Positions 6,968-14,156 of a stretch of DNA of 33,895 bases are shown piece after piece. Position 1 is the stretch's first letter. Each line of letters opens with the position of its first letter. Position numbers and translations under genes: made by a program. The notes beneath the pieces are model-generated. The model saw nothing but the letters and a program-made list of their open reading frames with translations, was not told where the DNA came from and made no database searches. Origin of the DNA: Streptomyces sp. RB17 (GTDB taxonomy: Bacteria; Actinomycetota; Actinomycetes; Streptomycetales; Streptomycetaceae); contig NZ_WEGL01000024.1 in NCBI RefSeq assembly GCF_009604455.1, positions 1 to 33,895 on the forward strand, written 5' to 3'.

Positions 6968-7707
6968 GCGTTGCGCCTGCGGGGCAGCTCGGCCAGGCCA
7001 AAGCCGAGGGCCCCGAGCAGGAGGAGCATGCCGGGGACGGCGTAGCGGGGCAGGAAAAGCCAGGGCGAGGTGAAGGGGATCCCCGACCAACCGGTGGACG
7101 ACGGCACCAATTCGATGGCCAGATACACCGCGGTGAGCAGCAGTAGGACGCGGCTGCGTTCCACCCAGGGCAGCACCAGCAGCGGCAGCCCGCCGGCCGT
7201 GGCGTTCCCCATGAGTCGCTCGAGGAGCCTCGTCATCTCGGAGCTGGGGTCGAGGTGCAGGCCCCAGAAGTCGAGTGGTTCACCGGGCTGCGGGATCCCA
7301 TGGCGGGTGCTCCAGAAGGAGCTAATGGCCACCACACCGAGCAGAGCGATGCCGGTGAGGATGTAGGGCCGGACCGGGGTGCCGACGCCGCGGTTGCGGG
7401 AGCGGCGGATGTAGAAGAACGCCGTCGCCACGTAGGCGAAAGCGATCGCGATCGGCCGGTACAGCGGCGAGCCCTGCTTGACGAGGGTGCAGCGCGTGCC
7501 TAGGGCGGGGTCGGTCGCCGGACAGGAAACGGTCAGGACCTGGAACGTGAAGCGGCCGACCAGGATTCCGCCCAACCTGAGCACGCCGAGCAGCAGGAGA
7601 GGAAACCAGGTGCCGCGCTGAGCAGATCGGACCTTGCGGGTCAATTCACCCAGACCGGCCAGGATTTCGTGAGGAGTGCCCTGCGAGGGCGCCGAAGCGT
7701 CTGTCAC
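6964..7707 (-). CDS. Multi-pass membrane protein, natural stop codon lost
   Basis: GTG 7707 (AAAGG upstream) opens a ~247-residue protein. A soluble head (TPHEILAGLGELTRKVRSAQ) is followed by hydrophobic segments near residues 35-60, 92-110 (PIAIAFAYVATAFFYI), 122-142, 180-200 and 215-240 (YAVPGMLLLLGALGFGLAEL), then an RRR end. The reading passes TCA at 6966-6964, exactly where a single base (TGA) would end the protein and overlap the next gene's GTG. As read, the frame continues into meaningless sequence for hundreds of codons. Two Cys (VSCPATD, GTRCTLV) lie in an external loop. The family is not recognised; coupling to a winged-helix regulator suggests a sensory or stress role. Confidence 0.65.
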
Positions 7708-8030
7708 ACAGTCGCCTTTGCACCACAAACCAGTTATGGCAAGGAACTCTTGTGTAGCGCTTCGATCGGTGGTGCTAATCGTGAGCCCATGGGCACAGGT
7801 CACAGCCGGTCCGAGAAGGCGATGCCGATCGTGGCAGCCCACCTCGCAGAGACGAGCACGCGGCTGGCCGGGTCCGCGCCTCACATGCGGGACAGCCATT
7901 GGGAACGGTCCATCAGGCACCTGGCCGAAGCACTGCAAGACGAGGGCGCTCGACCTGTCATGCCACAGGCGTCGGGGCGTTGGCGCGCCAGATCCCTGGA
8001 GCAGTCACCCGGCCCTCCGGGCTGTGGGGC
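7708..8030. other. Intergenic stretch
   Basis: This holds the upstream region of the membrane protein gene. No gene or strong repeat was recognised before the 140-bp direct repeat begins at 8031. Confidence 0.45.
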
Positions 8031-8170
8031 GAGTTTCCAACTGCGTGACAACGCCCGCGCACGGCCGCGGACGACCACGGACGCCCATGGACGGTCACGC
8101 GCAGGTGAGCAGCGGCCTGGTCCGAGGCATCGCGCCCGCCCAAGTCGCTTCGGGGCGAAGAGGTCGTGCC
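8031..8170 (+). repeat. Imperfect 140-bp direct repeat, copy A, with tRNA-Pro-like end
   Basis: This copy runs from GAGTTTCCAACTGCGTGACA to GAAGAGGTCGTGCC. It aligns over its whole length with 9589-9727; conserved blocks are the first 25 bases, a GCGCAGGTGA block and the last 30 bases. I judge roughly two-thirds identity by eye. The last part, TTCGGGGCGAAGAGGTCGTG (8149-8168), matches the anticodon-arm/variable-loop part of bacterial tRNA-Pro(CGG) genes at all but one base, from memory. The T-arm does not follow. This looks like a decayed attachment-site region. Confidence 0.6.
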
Positions 8171-8285
8171 AGACACGTGCCAGATCGTACGGGGAACCGC
8201 GGGGAGCACCGGGAAATCAACGGACCGTCCACCAGACGTCGAGACGCCCGTTCCGTAAGCCAGATGCACAGCAAGCCCGGGATCA

Positions 8286-8309
8286 CATCAGCTTCCCAAG
8301 CTCAGAGCT
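8286..8309 (+). other. tRNA-Gly(CCC)-like anticodon-arm remnant
   Basis: CATCAGCTTCCCAAGCTCAG followed by AGC closely resembles the anticodon arm of actinobacterial tRNA-Gly(CCC): stem AGCTT/AAGCT with loop TTCCCAA. The D-arm before it and the T-arm after it are absent, so this is not a tRNA gene. The 14-bp core CAGCTTCCCAAGCT recurs at 9214-9227. Elements that integrate into tRNA genes leave such partial copies; that reading is inference. Confidence 0.4.
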
Positions 8310-9032
8310 TCAGCGGGATGACCGGTGCGGCTGTCGCTCCTCGTCGTTCAAAGCATTGCTGAACTCCCGCAGGCGGCCCTCGGGCGGAGCGAAGGCATTG
8401 CGAGGCTTTCGGTACGAGTGCCCGCCGTCGTTGATCCAGACGCCGTCTGCCAACCGCCAGTGGGCAGGCTCCCATTGGCCCTGGTTCTCCAAGAGCATCC
8501 CGGCCACGTCGGCGGGCTCTTCGATCAAGGTGAGAGCGGCAAGCGAGGCAGCGAGGGGAACCGCCGCGTCGTCGGGGAGCCGGGCATCGCCGAGTGTCGG
8601 GAAGAGCAGTAGGAGGCGAGCGTCGGTATCACCAACGCCCTCGGTTGCCGGCTGCCGAGCAGTGGACAGCAGTTCCGGCCAGGCCGTGCCAGGCCCCACG
8701 AAGTGGCCGTCGTCCACTGCGAGGGTCTCGGCGGCGGGCCAAGCCGGGTGATGTATCAGGTAGTCCACCCCTCGGTCGCCGTCGAGGTTGCGGTAGACGA
8801 CGTAGATGGTGTGGCCGGAGCGCAGGGGCACGCTGAACACCGGCCACCCATGGTCTGCGGAGAGGGCGCGGTACAGCTCCATGGCCGCGTCCCAGTCGGC
8901 ACCGAACGCAGCTCGTTGCGCGTCCACACCGCGCAAACAGGTACCGAGGTGCACCGGCCAGAACAAGGGGTCGTCCAGATAGGCGCTCCCCGCGACCAGA
9001 GGGCCGCCTTCGTATCCCGGGATCTGCAGCAC
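8310..9032 (-). CDS. Uncharacterised actinobacterial protein
   Basis: A 240-residue soluble protein; I take the GTG at 9032 (VLQIPGYEGGPLVAGSAYLD) as start because the conserved-looking part begins there, though the frame is open 27 codons further up. Distinct segments are DDPLFWPVHLGTCLRGVDAQ, WPVFSVPLRSGHTIYVVYRN, LDGDRGVDYLIHHPAWPAAE and WPELLSTA. There is no signal peptide or membrane segment. I recall similar hypothetical proteins in Streptomyces, sometimes in several paralogous copies, but no function. The C-terminus abuts the tRNA-Gly-like remnant. It is divergent from the S1-like gene at 9266. Confidence 0.7.
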   Translation of the reverse strand: MLQIPGYEGGPLVAGSAYLDDPLFWPVHLGTCLRGVDAQRAAFGADWDAAMELYRALSADHGWPVFSVPLRSGHTIYVVYRNLDGDRGVDYLIHHPAWPAAETLAVDDGHFVGPGTAWPELLSTARQPATEGVGDTDARLLLLFPTLGDARLPDDAAVPLAASLAALTLIEEPADVAGMLLENQGQWEPAHWRLADGVWINDGGHSYRKPRNAFAPPEGRLREFSNALNDEERQPHRSSR

Positions 9033-9265
9033 CCGACGATCATGGCACGAGATGCGGACACCGCATTCGAAAGGACGCGCATGCGGCACCGCACCATACG
9101 TGCACCAGAACAAGCGGGGAACAACGGGGAATCACGGTGAAAGCAACCGAGCCCGACGAGGCTGCATCACAGCCGTTCGCCCAAATCAGCCCCCAACCGG
9201 TCATAAATGCTCGCAGCTTCCCAAGCTGATGGCGCTCTTCCCTGGGCTGCACCGTCATCGGACTC

Positions 9266-9586
9266 ATGTCCGAGGTCGCGTGGCCTCTGGAGTCCCGGCC
9301 ACCTGAGGAAGTTCGTAAGTCTTGGCCCAAGACCGTGGCAGCTCTCCCCGCCGGCACCCACGTCACGGGGCGCGTCATCGGGCGACAGAGGTTCGGTGTC
9401 TTCGTCCCGATCGAGGGCCACGCCAACGCTGCCGGACTCGCCGAGGTCGGAGGGAACATGCCCCACCACATGGAGTTGCCTCGGCTGGGAGCTGAAGTCG
9501 GCGGGTGGGTCGTTGACCACGCAGACCACAATCACCAGGTCAAGATCAGACTTGATGAGTGGACGGGTGGTCCGGCGGGTTGCTAG
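9266..9586 (+). CDS. Small S1/OB-fold-like protein
   Basis: A 106-residue protein with an OB-fold of S1 type at about residues 27-100: AGTHVTGRVIGRQRFGVFVP, EGHANAAGLAEV, then a loop with MPHHMELPRLGAEVGGWVVD and the closing strand HNHQVKIRLDEW. 'V-G-V----FGVFV' followed by 'G-----V' strands is the S1 signature for single-stranded nucleic-acid binding. ATG 9266 has only a weak ribosome site. It lies between the two 140-bp direct repeats; copy B begins two bases after its stop. RNA binding is expected from the fold, and its cellular role is unknown. Confidence 0.65.
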   Translation: MSEVAWPLESRPPEEVRKSWPKTVAALPAGTHVTGRVIGRQRFGVFVPIEGHANAAGLAEVGGNMPHHMELPRLGAEVGGWVVDHADHNHQVKIRLDEWTGGPAGC

Positions 9587-9588
9587 GT

Positions 9589-9727
9589 GAGTGTCCAAAT
9601 GCGTGACAACGCCGACGCACACGGGCGGTCGAGCACGGACGCCAGCGAACCAGCAGCGCAGGTGACGAGCACACCAGCCCAAGGCACATCCCCCACCCAA
9701 GTTGCTTCGGGACGAAGGGGTCGTGCC
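9589..9727 (+). repeat. Imperfect 140-bp direct repeat, copy B, with tRNA-Pro-like end
   Basis: This is the same block as 8031-8170, in the same orientation, 1,558 bp further on. It ends with TTCGGGACGAAGGGGTCGTG (9706-9725), which matches the tRNA-Pro anticodon arm even more closely than copy A. The short open frame inside it (from ATG 9607) ends in QVASGRRGRA, and the same peptide string is read in copy A. That is probably a by-product of DNA conservation rather than a gene. Confidence 0.6.
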
Positions 9728-9760
9728 GCCAACTCCCGGTGACCCCGGCCGAGGCGGGCG

Positions 9761-10117
9761 ATGTCAGAGCCCGATGAGAATGTCTCCATCATGGAGACAC
9801 CCAGTGCCCCGGACAGCGGGGATGACGAGCACGCCGTAATTGCCCACTTCCGGCTTGCCGCTGACGGTCTCGGCGACGCCGACCAGCGCGAGCAGGTCTA
9901 CGACGCTGAGGAGGTGATGGCAGCAGCGATCGATGAGGCCGGGGTCGGGGAGTTCGACGGCAACGAGTTCGGCGCGGGCGAGGCCGTTCTCTACGCCTAC
10001 GGACCAGATGGAGACGCTCTCTTCAAGGTCATGGAGCCGACGCTGCGCGGTCTGCCGTTCCGGCCGGCACACGTCGTCGTCAGGCGGGGCGACAGTGCGT
10101 CCCGCATTGACCTATAA
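9761..10117 (+). CDS. Uncharacterised acidic protein
   Basis: A 118-residue acidic soluble protein from ATG 9761 (GAGG seven bases upstream). The N-terminal 25 residues are low-complexity acidic (MSEPDENVSIMETPSAPDSG). The body, AVIAHFRLAADGLGDADQRE, YDAEEVMAAAIDEAGVGEFD, GNEFGAGEAVLYAYGPDGDA and LFKVMEPTLRGLPFRPAHVV, predicts an alternating alpha/beta fold of ferredoxin-like type. I recall similar stand-alone proteins of unknown function in Streptomyces. No operon partner is visible; it starts 34 bp after direct repeat B. Confidence 0.7.
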   Translation: MSEPDENVSIMETPSAPDSGDDEHAVIAHFRLAADGLGDADQREQVYDAEEVMAAAIDEAGVGEFDGNEFGAGEAVLYAYGPDGDALFKVMEPTLRGLPFRPAHVVVRRGDSASRIDL

Positions 10118-10177
10118 GCCCGCGAGACAGCTACGAAGACGGTCACGGTCCGGCGAAGCCTGGGCCGTCCCTGGGCC

Positions 10178-10328
10178 GTGCGAAGGCACGGTGAACTTCT
10201 TCGCCAGCCGCTCCTCCGCCCGGGCCTGGAGCGAGCAGCACCGCGAGGTGTCGGGGCAGGTCGTCGACCAGGTCCGCGCCGAGGAGATCGGGCGGCAGAC
10301 TTTCGGGCCGCTGCTGGTCAGCACCTGA
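10178..10328 (+). pseudogene. merB: C-terminal fragment of alkylmercury lyase-like MerB
   Basis: The frame ending at 10328 carries CEGTVNFFASRSSARAWSEQ, then HREVSGQVVDQVRAEEIGRQ and TFGPLL. The pattern 'C---NFF-S---A-AW---HP-V-G-VL-Q-EA---G---FG-LL' is the C-terminal end of actinobacterial organomercurial lyases. MerB cleaves carbon-mercury bonds using conserved cysteines; only the region just after the second active-site Cys remains. No upstream part of the gene is present in any frame, and no other mer gene is nearby. Assignment is from pattern memory. Confidence 0.6.
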
Positions 10329-10550
10329 AAATCGGCTGGTCAGGCCAGGGCGGCTGCGCCTCCGGTCGGGTCCTCGGGCAGCGGCAGAGCGATCGCACCA
10401 CCGACCGGGCAGGCCGATTACTGAGATTCACGGCGCGATGTCGCGAAGAGATGGACGCTGAACTGCGAGGACTCGTCTTCCTGCGTCGACAGCACGCCAA
10501 GATCACCAGTAGCTCTTCCGTGACCGGAGAGCCGTAATTAGGGTGTCGCG

Positions 10551-11366
10551 ATGCCTACGGATCACTTCACTTGGTCGTCGATCGCCGCCGAGGGCTTCCC
10601 CTTTCCCGAAGGCGTTCCTGCATCCCGGCTCGGCGATGAGCTGTCAGCCATGCTGGTCTCCCCTGACCCCAAGGTCCGCGATGATCAGGCGTACACCGCC
10701 GCCGCGCGCTGGATAGGTGAAGGCCATCTCGATGAGGTCCTGGAGAACCTCGGAGACACGGCCGTGAATCGCTTCACGCATCCCGAGATCCAAGCGCGGA
10801 CGTTCGCACCGCTCGTCCTGCGATGCGTGCTGGCGCGTGCAGTGGCCGCACCCGGCACCGTGCCGAAGGCCGCCGGTGAGCGTTGGTATGCCCCCTTCAC
10901 CACCTGGTATCTGACTGAGAGCGACACCCGTGGCTGGGACGACTCGCTGGGCTGGCTACACGCCGTCGCCCATGGCGCCGACGCGGCCGCGGCGTTCGCG
11001 CAGGCGTTGCCGGGTCGCCGCGCGGAGCTGCTGGAGCTGTGTGCCCGCCGGATGACGGCTGTGGCCGACTACCGGTATGTCCAGCTGGAGGATGCCCGTC
11101 TGGCCCGTGCGATCGGCCGCATCCTGCTCGTGCCCGGTCTGTCGGCTGAGCAGGCCACGGGCTGGCTGAGCGTGGTTGCCAAAGCGCTGGAGAGCGGCGG
11201 TTACGGCCCGGTGCCGCCGTGGGCGTTCAACACGTTTGCGACCCTGCAGTCGCTGCATCTGCATCTGACCCGCGGCCTTGCCGAGGGGGGCGTACCTTCC
11301 CACGCTGCCGTCGTTGCCGCGGAAGTGGCCGCCATCCTCCGCCTGCCTTATCACTGGCTCGCGTGA
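10551..11366 (+). CDS. DUF2785 domain protein
   Basis: A 271-residue soluble, mostly helical protein from ATG 10551 (AGGG eight bases upstream). It matches DUF2785 in its central segments: DDQAYTAAARWIGEGHLDEV, RTFAPLVLRCVLARAVAA, WYLTESDTRGWDDSLGWLHA and VAHGADAAAAFA, then RILLVPGLSAEQATGWLSVV. The Asp/Gly-rich 'RGWD---GW-HA-AHGAD' block is the family hallmark. It has no membrane segments or signal peptide. The function of DUF2785 proteins is not established. The upstream merB scrap and downstream IS5 fragment show that it survives in a damaged region. Confidence 0.8.
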   Translation: MPTDHFTWSSIAAEGFPFPEGVPASRLGDELSAMLVSPDPKVRDDQAYTAAARWIGEGHLDEVLENLGDTAVNRFTHPEIQARTFAPLVLRCVLARAVAAPGTVPKAAGERWYAPFTTWYLTESDTRGWDDSLGWLHAVAHGADAAAAFAQALPGRRAELLELCARRMTAVADYRYVQLEDARLARAIGRILLVPGLSAEQATGWLSVVAKALESGGYGPVPPWAFNTFATLQSLHLHLTRGLAEGGVPSHAAVVAAEVAAILRLPYHWLA

Positions 11367-11479
11367 CAGGGACCGCAAACTTGTTGGGGCTCCCGGTGAT
11401 CTCGGCATGCTGGCGCCGGAGGGAGACAAGTCCTCCCAGTTCGGGTCCATCTCGTGCGACATCACGACGCGAATTTCAA

Positions 11480-11606
11480 GAGAGGACCCGAGCCTGCTGG
11501 TGCTCGGCACGCAGAGTGTGCACGCGGCCGTGAACGTGCTGACCGCCACGACCGGGTGGGAAGCGGCCAGGAAAGTGCCCGGCCGCAAGGGGAGACTCGC
11601 GGTCGG
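11480..11606 (+). pseudogene. IS5-family transposase fragment
   Basis: The plus strand reads PSLLVLGTQSVHAAVNVLTA, then TTGWEAARKVPGRKGRLAVG. This is the segment around the first catalytic Asp of IS5-type transposases ('--DTQSV-AA', here changed to GTQSV) and the following 'KVPGRKR-LAVD' block. Reading ends sharply at 11606, where sequence of an IS701-type transposase begins on the other strand. The piece overlaps the fragment at 4913-5048 only at KVPGRK, so the two could be parts of different copies. The catalytic Asp is replaced by Gly, consistent with decay. Confidence 0.7.
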
Positions 11607-12310
11607 GCCACCGCGAGGACGTAGCCGGTGCCGCGTTCCTCCAGGGTGGTGCGCAGTTTCGGGTTGCCGCCGTAGACCTCGTCGCCGGCCACCCACAGGG
11701 CGTGGTGGCCGGCGTCCAGGAACCGGGCGATCACGGGGGCGGCCAGTTCGGGCTTGGCCGCGAACGCGGTGTCCGGGTCCAATCCAGCCGCACGGCAGCG
11801 ATCGGGCTGGTCGGTCCAGGAGCGCGGGATGTACAGCTCGCGGTCCACAGCGGCATGACGGCGCTGACCTGCGTAAACCAGGTAATCGGCGACCTGGGAG
11901 TTCTCGATCCTGCCCGCGGTGCCGGTGTACTGGCGTTGGACGCCGACGGTGCAGGCGCCCTTGTTCACGTCGCCGGTCTCATCGACCACGAGCACCGCGG
12001 CCTCGTCGTGCAAGTGCTCGACCACGTAGCCGCACAGGTCATCGCGGACGACGTCGGCGTGCCGCTTGGCCCGGTTCAGCAGCTGCTGCATCCCGTCCGG
12101 AGTCGCCTCCCCGGCCCACTCGGCGATGGTCCAGCAGTTCCTTCGGGGCAGGTCCGAAAGCAGCCCGAGCACCAACCGCCGTATCCGGCGGCGGGGTTCG
12201 AGCCGGGCGAACCGGCCTGAGAGCCGGCCCATCAGGCCCTCGAATGCCTCCTGCCACCGGGCAGGGTCTACGCTGTGCCCTGCGGCCACCGTGTGATCTT
12301 GAGTCTTCAC
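11607..12310 (-). pseudogene. IS701-family transposase, C-terminal part missing
   Basis: From GTG 12310 the protein reads WQEAFEGLMGRLSGRFARLE, PRRRIRRLVLGLLSDLPRRN, CWTIAEWAGEATPDGMQQLL and AVLVVDETGDVNKG (first catalytic Asp). It continues with TVGVQRQYTGTAGRIENSQV and VAGDEVYGGNPKLRTTLEER (second Asp), ending at GTGYVLAVA. This is the N-terminal two-thirds of an IS701-family DDE transposase (~400 residues). The Glu-bearing C-terminal third is lost at 11606, where an IS5 fragment starts. No terminal repeats were identified. The frame remains open past the junction only by chance. Confidence 0.85.
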
Positions 12311-12369
12311 ACACCGATGATCGGCGGTGGCTTCACCCGTCTTTCTACCGGGTTGGAGTGGGGTGCGAA

Positions 12370-12576
12370 GTGTCGACATCGCCTGAGTTCCGTGGCTTCA
12401 ATCTGGTACGGCGGGGCTATGACCGCCATCAGGTCGATCGCTATCTCAAGGCCCTGTCTGAAGCCGACTCGCCGGTCGGCCCGCCGCCGTTCCAGATTGT
12501 GGGGCGGGGCTATGACCGTCAACAGGTTGACGCACGCATCAGGGACCTCCTGGCGGACAGAGGCATCAGCGGCTAA
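12370..12576 (+). CDS. Mini-protein with two DivIVA-type motifs
   Basis: A 68-residue protein from GTG 12370 (GGAG upstream). It contains two copies of one motif: FRGFNLVRRGYDRHQVDRYL (residues 7-26) and PPFQIVGRGYDRQQVDARIR (about 39-58), each followed by a short 'xxL'. 'F--V-RGYD--QVD-YL' is the N-terminal DivIVA/DivI1A signature that tethers DivIVA and Wag31-like proteins to curved membrane. Here there is no coiled coil after either copy; the protein is just two hooks joined by a Pro-rich linker. A role in polar growth or as a competitor of DivIVA is inference. It could also be a truncated relative, but the stop and size look natural. It starts 60 bp from the IS701 fragment's start, on the other strand. 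Confidence 0.65.
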   Translation: MSTSPEFRGFNLVRRGYDRHQVDRYLKALSEADSPVGPPPFQIVGRGYDRQQVDARIRDLLADRGISG

Positions 12577-12653
12577 CTATCCACACCCCACCAGGCAGTG
12601 TTGTCTTCACCGTCCAGACCGGCAAGATCGCGACCTACGGCTGGAGTACCAGC

Positions 12654-12992
12654 TTGGCAGTTGCGGGGCGGATGCCCGAGGCGCTGACTTCGGTTGAGGA
12701 AGCCGTGGCGATCAGCCGGCGGCTCGCTACGGGTAATCCCGCCGCCTACGGACCCGAACTCGCTATGTCGCTGTCAATGCTCGCCGGGTGGCGGGCCGAG
12801 ATGAAAACGGATCTTGCCGGGGCGCTGCAAGCAATTATGGAAGCTGTCACTATCTGCAGGCAATTGGACCAGGCCGTGCCCCATGACATGCCAGCAGACC
12901 TGGCAGGTATGGTCCACGGACCAGCTGTGAGCCTTGCCGAGACATTGGAGGAACTCAGCCGCACGCAGGAGGCAGTTGAGTTACGCCGTGGC
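12654..12992 (+). pseudogene. Tetratricopeptide-repeat protein fragment
   Basis: The frame carries VAGRMPEALTSVEEAVAISR, then RLATGNPAAYGPELAMSLSM and, after a degenerate stretch, DLAGALQAIMEAVTICRQLD. 'R-EAL---EEAV-I-R-LA--NPAAY-P-LA-SL' is the 42-residue TPR unit seen at the C-terminus of many Streptomyces NB-ARC/TPR or AfsR-like regulators. Fewer than three units survive, the start is missing, and the frame runs past the last recognisable residues (about 12992) into the beginning of the DUF3710 gene. Treated as a remnant. Confidence 0.55.
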
Positions 12993-13120
12993 CTCGGACA
13001 CTCGATGCCTGCGTCACGAAGGTGTTTGCTTGTTCGAGATGCCGGTGTCGGCGACGTGAGCCCTGTGGGCGGTGCCATCACAGTTGGCATCCTTGTGGCT
13101 CGGGGGCAGAAGGTAAGGAG

Positions 13121-14113
13121 ATGGTGTCCGGGGTGTCCGTTGAATCCATAGTTTGGCAACTGATCACGGAATTTCGGCGGAGCGGTTCGCTGAACGAAGG
13201 GGAGCGGCTCGTCGATCTGGATGACTCGTCAGCCATCGATGACCTGGAGTCGCCTGCAGTCACTGTGTTCGCGGCTGCTCAAGTGATGATCCGCGCCATC
13301 TGGGAGGAGGAGCATGGGGATGTCGACCGTGTCGTGGCGCGTGTCCCTGCTCGTGAGCTGAGCAGAGTGCAGAAGGTGCTGCTCATTCAGGCGTGTCTCG
13401 GTGACATTGAAGCGGTACGGAGTGCGCGTGACGAGCATGGTGTCCTGAATATCCGGACCCTCGTCACCTTGCTCTGCTCACTTTTGGACGGCGAAGGGGT
13501 GGCCGAGGCGGCGACGTATGAACTCCTGGCGCCTGCTGTGGGGTTCCAGGGCGAAGCGCTGCGAATGGTGCGTTCCGGGGACCGGGGAGGGCCGCGGGAT
13601 GTGACGGCGACAGCGTCTCAGGTATTGCCCGCCGTTGATCTCGGCGGACTGAGAATCCCCGGGGGAACGGACTTCGTGCTGCACGCCGTGCGCAGTGAAG
13701 GCCGTGTATGTGGAGTCACTGTGGTCCGAGGCTCCACGGCTCTCCAACTACAGGCTTTCCATGCAATTCCCGGCCGGAACTGGGATGTGATCCGTGGCGA
13801 GCTGCACAGGAAGATGGTTCGAGGCGGTGGGTCCGCGAAAGAGTGGTCTGGCCCCGCTGGTGTGGAGGTCCGGGCGAATGTACCGACGACGCGACCTGAT
13901 GGATCCACGAAGGTCATGCGGGTGAGATTCCTAGGACACGACGGCCCCGACTGGCTGCTACGCGGAGTTGTCACCGGCGCCGGCGCAGCCCCAGAGAGTG
14001 CCGACCAGTGGGCGTACAGGCTCTTCGCATCCACCGTTGTCGTACCGTCGTTCTCACCGAGGGAGAACGGGGTGGCGATCGCGTTGAACATTCCGGACGC
14101 CGCCAGCCGGTGA
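13121..14113 (+). CDS. DUF3710-domain protein with unique N-terminal half
   Basis: A ~330-residue protein. AAGGAG lies immediately before ATG 13121, so one of the in-frame GTG codons at 13124 or 13133 may be the true start. The C-terminal half (about residues 165-325) is a DUF3710 domain: VDLGGLRIPGGTDFVLHAVR, GVTVVRGSTALQLQAFHAIP, IRGELHRKMVRGGGSAKEWS, RFLGHDGPDWLLRGVVTGAG and a final hydrophobic strand. The N-terminal half is helical (TVFAAAQVMIRAIWEEEHGD, RVQKVLLIQACLGDIEAVRS) and unknown to me. DUF3710 proteins usually sit beside DUF3159 membrane proteins in actinobacteria; none is present here, so this looks like a diverged, relocated member. GC content is visibly lower than in the flanks, hinting at transfer. 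Confidence 0.75.
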   Translation: MVSGVSVESIVWQLITEFRRSGSLNEGERLVDLDDSSAIDDLESPAVTVFAAAQVMIRAIWEEEHGDVDRVVARVPARELSRVQKVLLIQACLGDIEAVRSARDEHGVLNIRTLVTLLCSLLDGEGVAEAATYELLAPAVGFQGEALRMVRSGDRGGPRDVTATASQVLPAVDLGGLRIPGGTDFVLHAVRSEGRVCGVTVVRGSTALQLQAFHAIPGRNWDVIRGELHRKMVRGGGSAKEWSGPAGVEVRANVPTTRPDGSTKVMRVRFLGHDGPDWLLRGVVTGAGAAPESADQWAYRLFASTVVVPSFSPRENGVAIALNIPDAASR

Positions 14114-14156
14114 GCGGGCGCTCGTGGGCCGCGATGCGGGACATCGGCCGGCGCCG

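Noticed and set aside
5572..7938. A 788-residue minus-strand open frame
   Set aside because: It strings together part of the hydrolase, an out-of-frame shadow of the winged-helix gene and the membrane protein. It is open only because stops are rare in GC-rich DNA and because the natural TGA near 6965 is changed.
8286..8309. A tRNA gene
   Set aside because: Only an anticodon-arm-like segment is present; acceptor, D and T arms are absent, so it is listed only as a remnant.
7669..8751. Long plus-strand frames over the direct repeat region
   Set aside because: They have no ribosome site or motifs, and they cross the repeat and the antisense of the gene at 8310-9032.
11278..12369. A 432-residue plus-strand frame ending in the DivIVA-motif protein
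   Set aside because: The upstream part is antisense of DUF2785-adjacent DNA and of the IS701 transposase. Only the segment from GTG 12370 has motifs.
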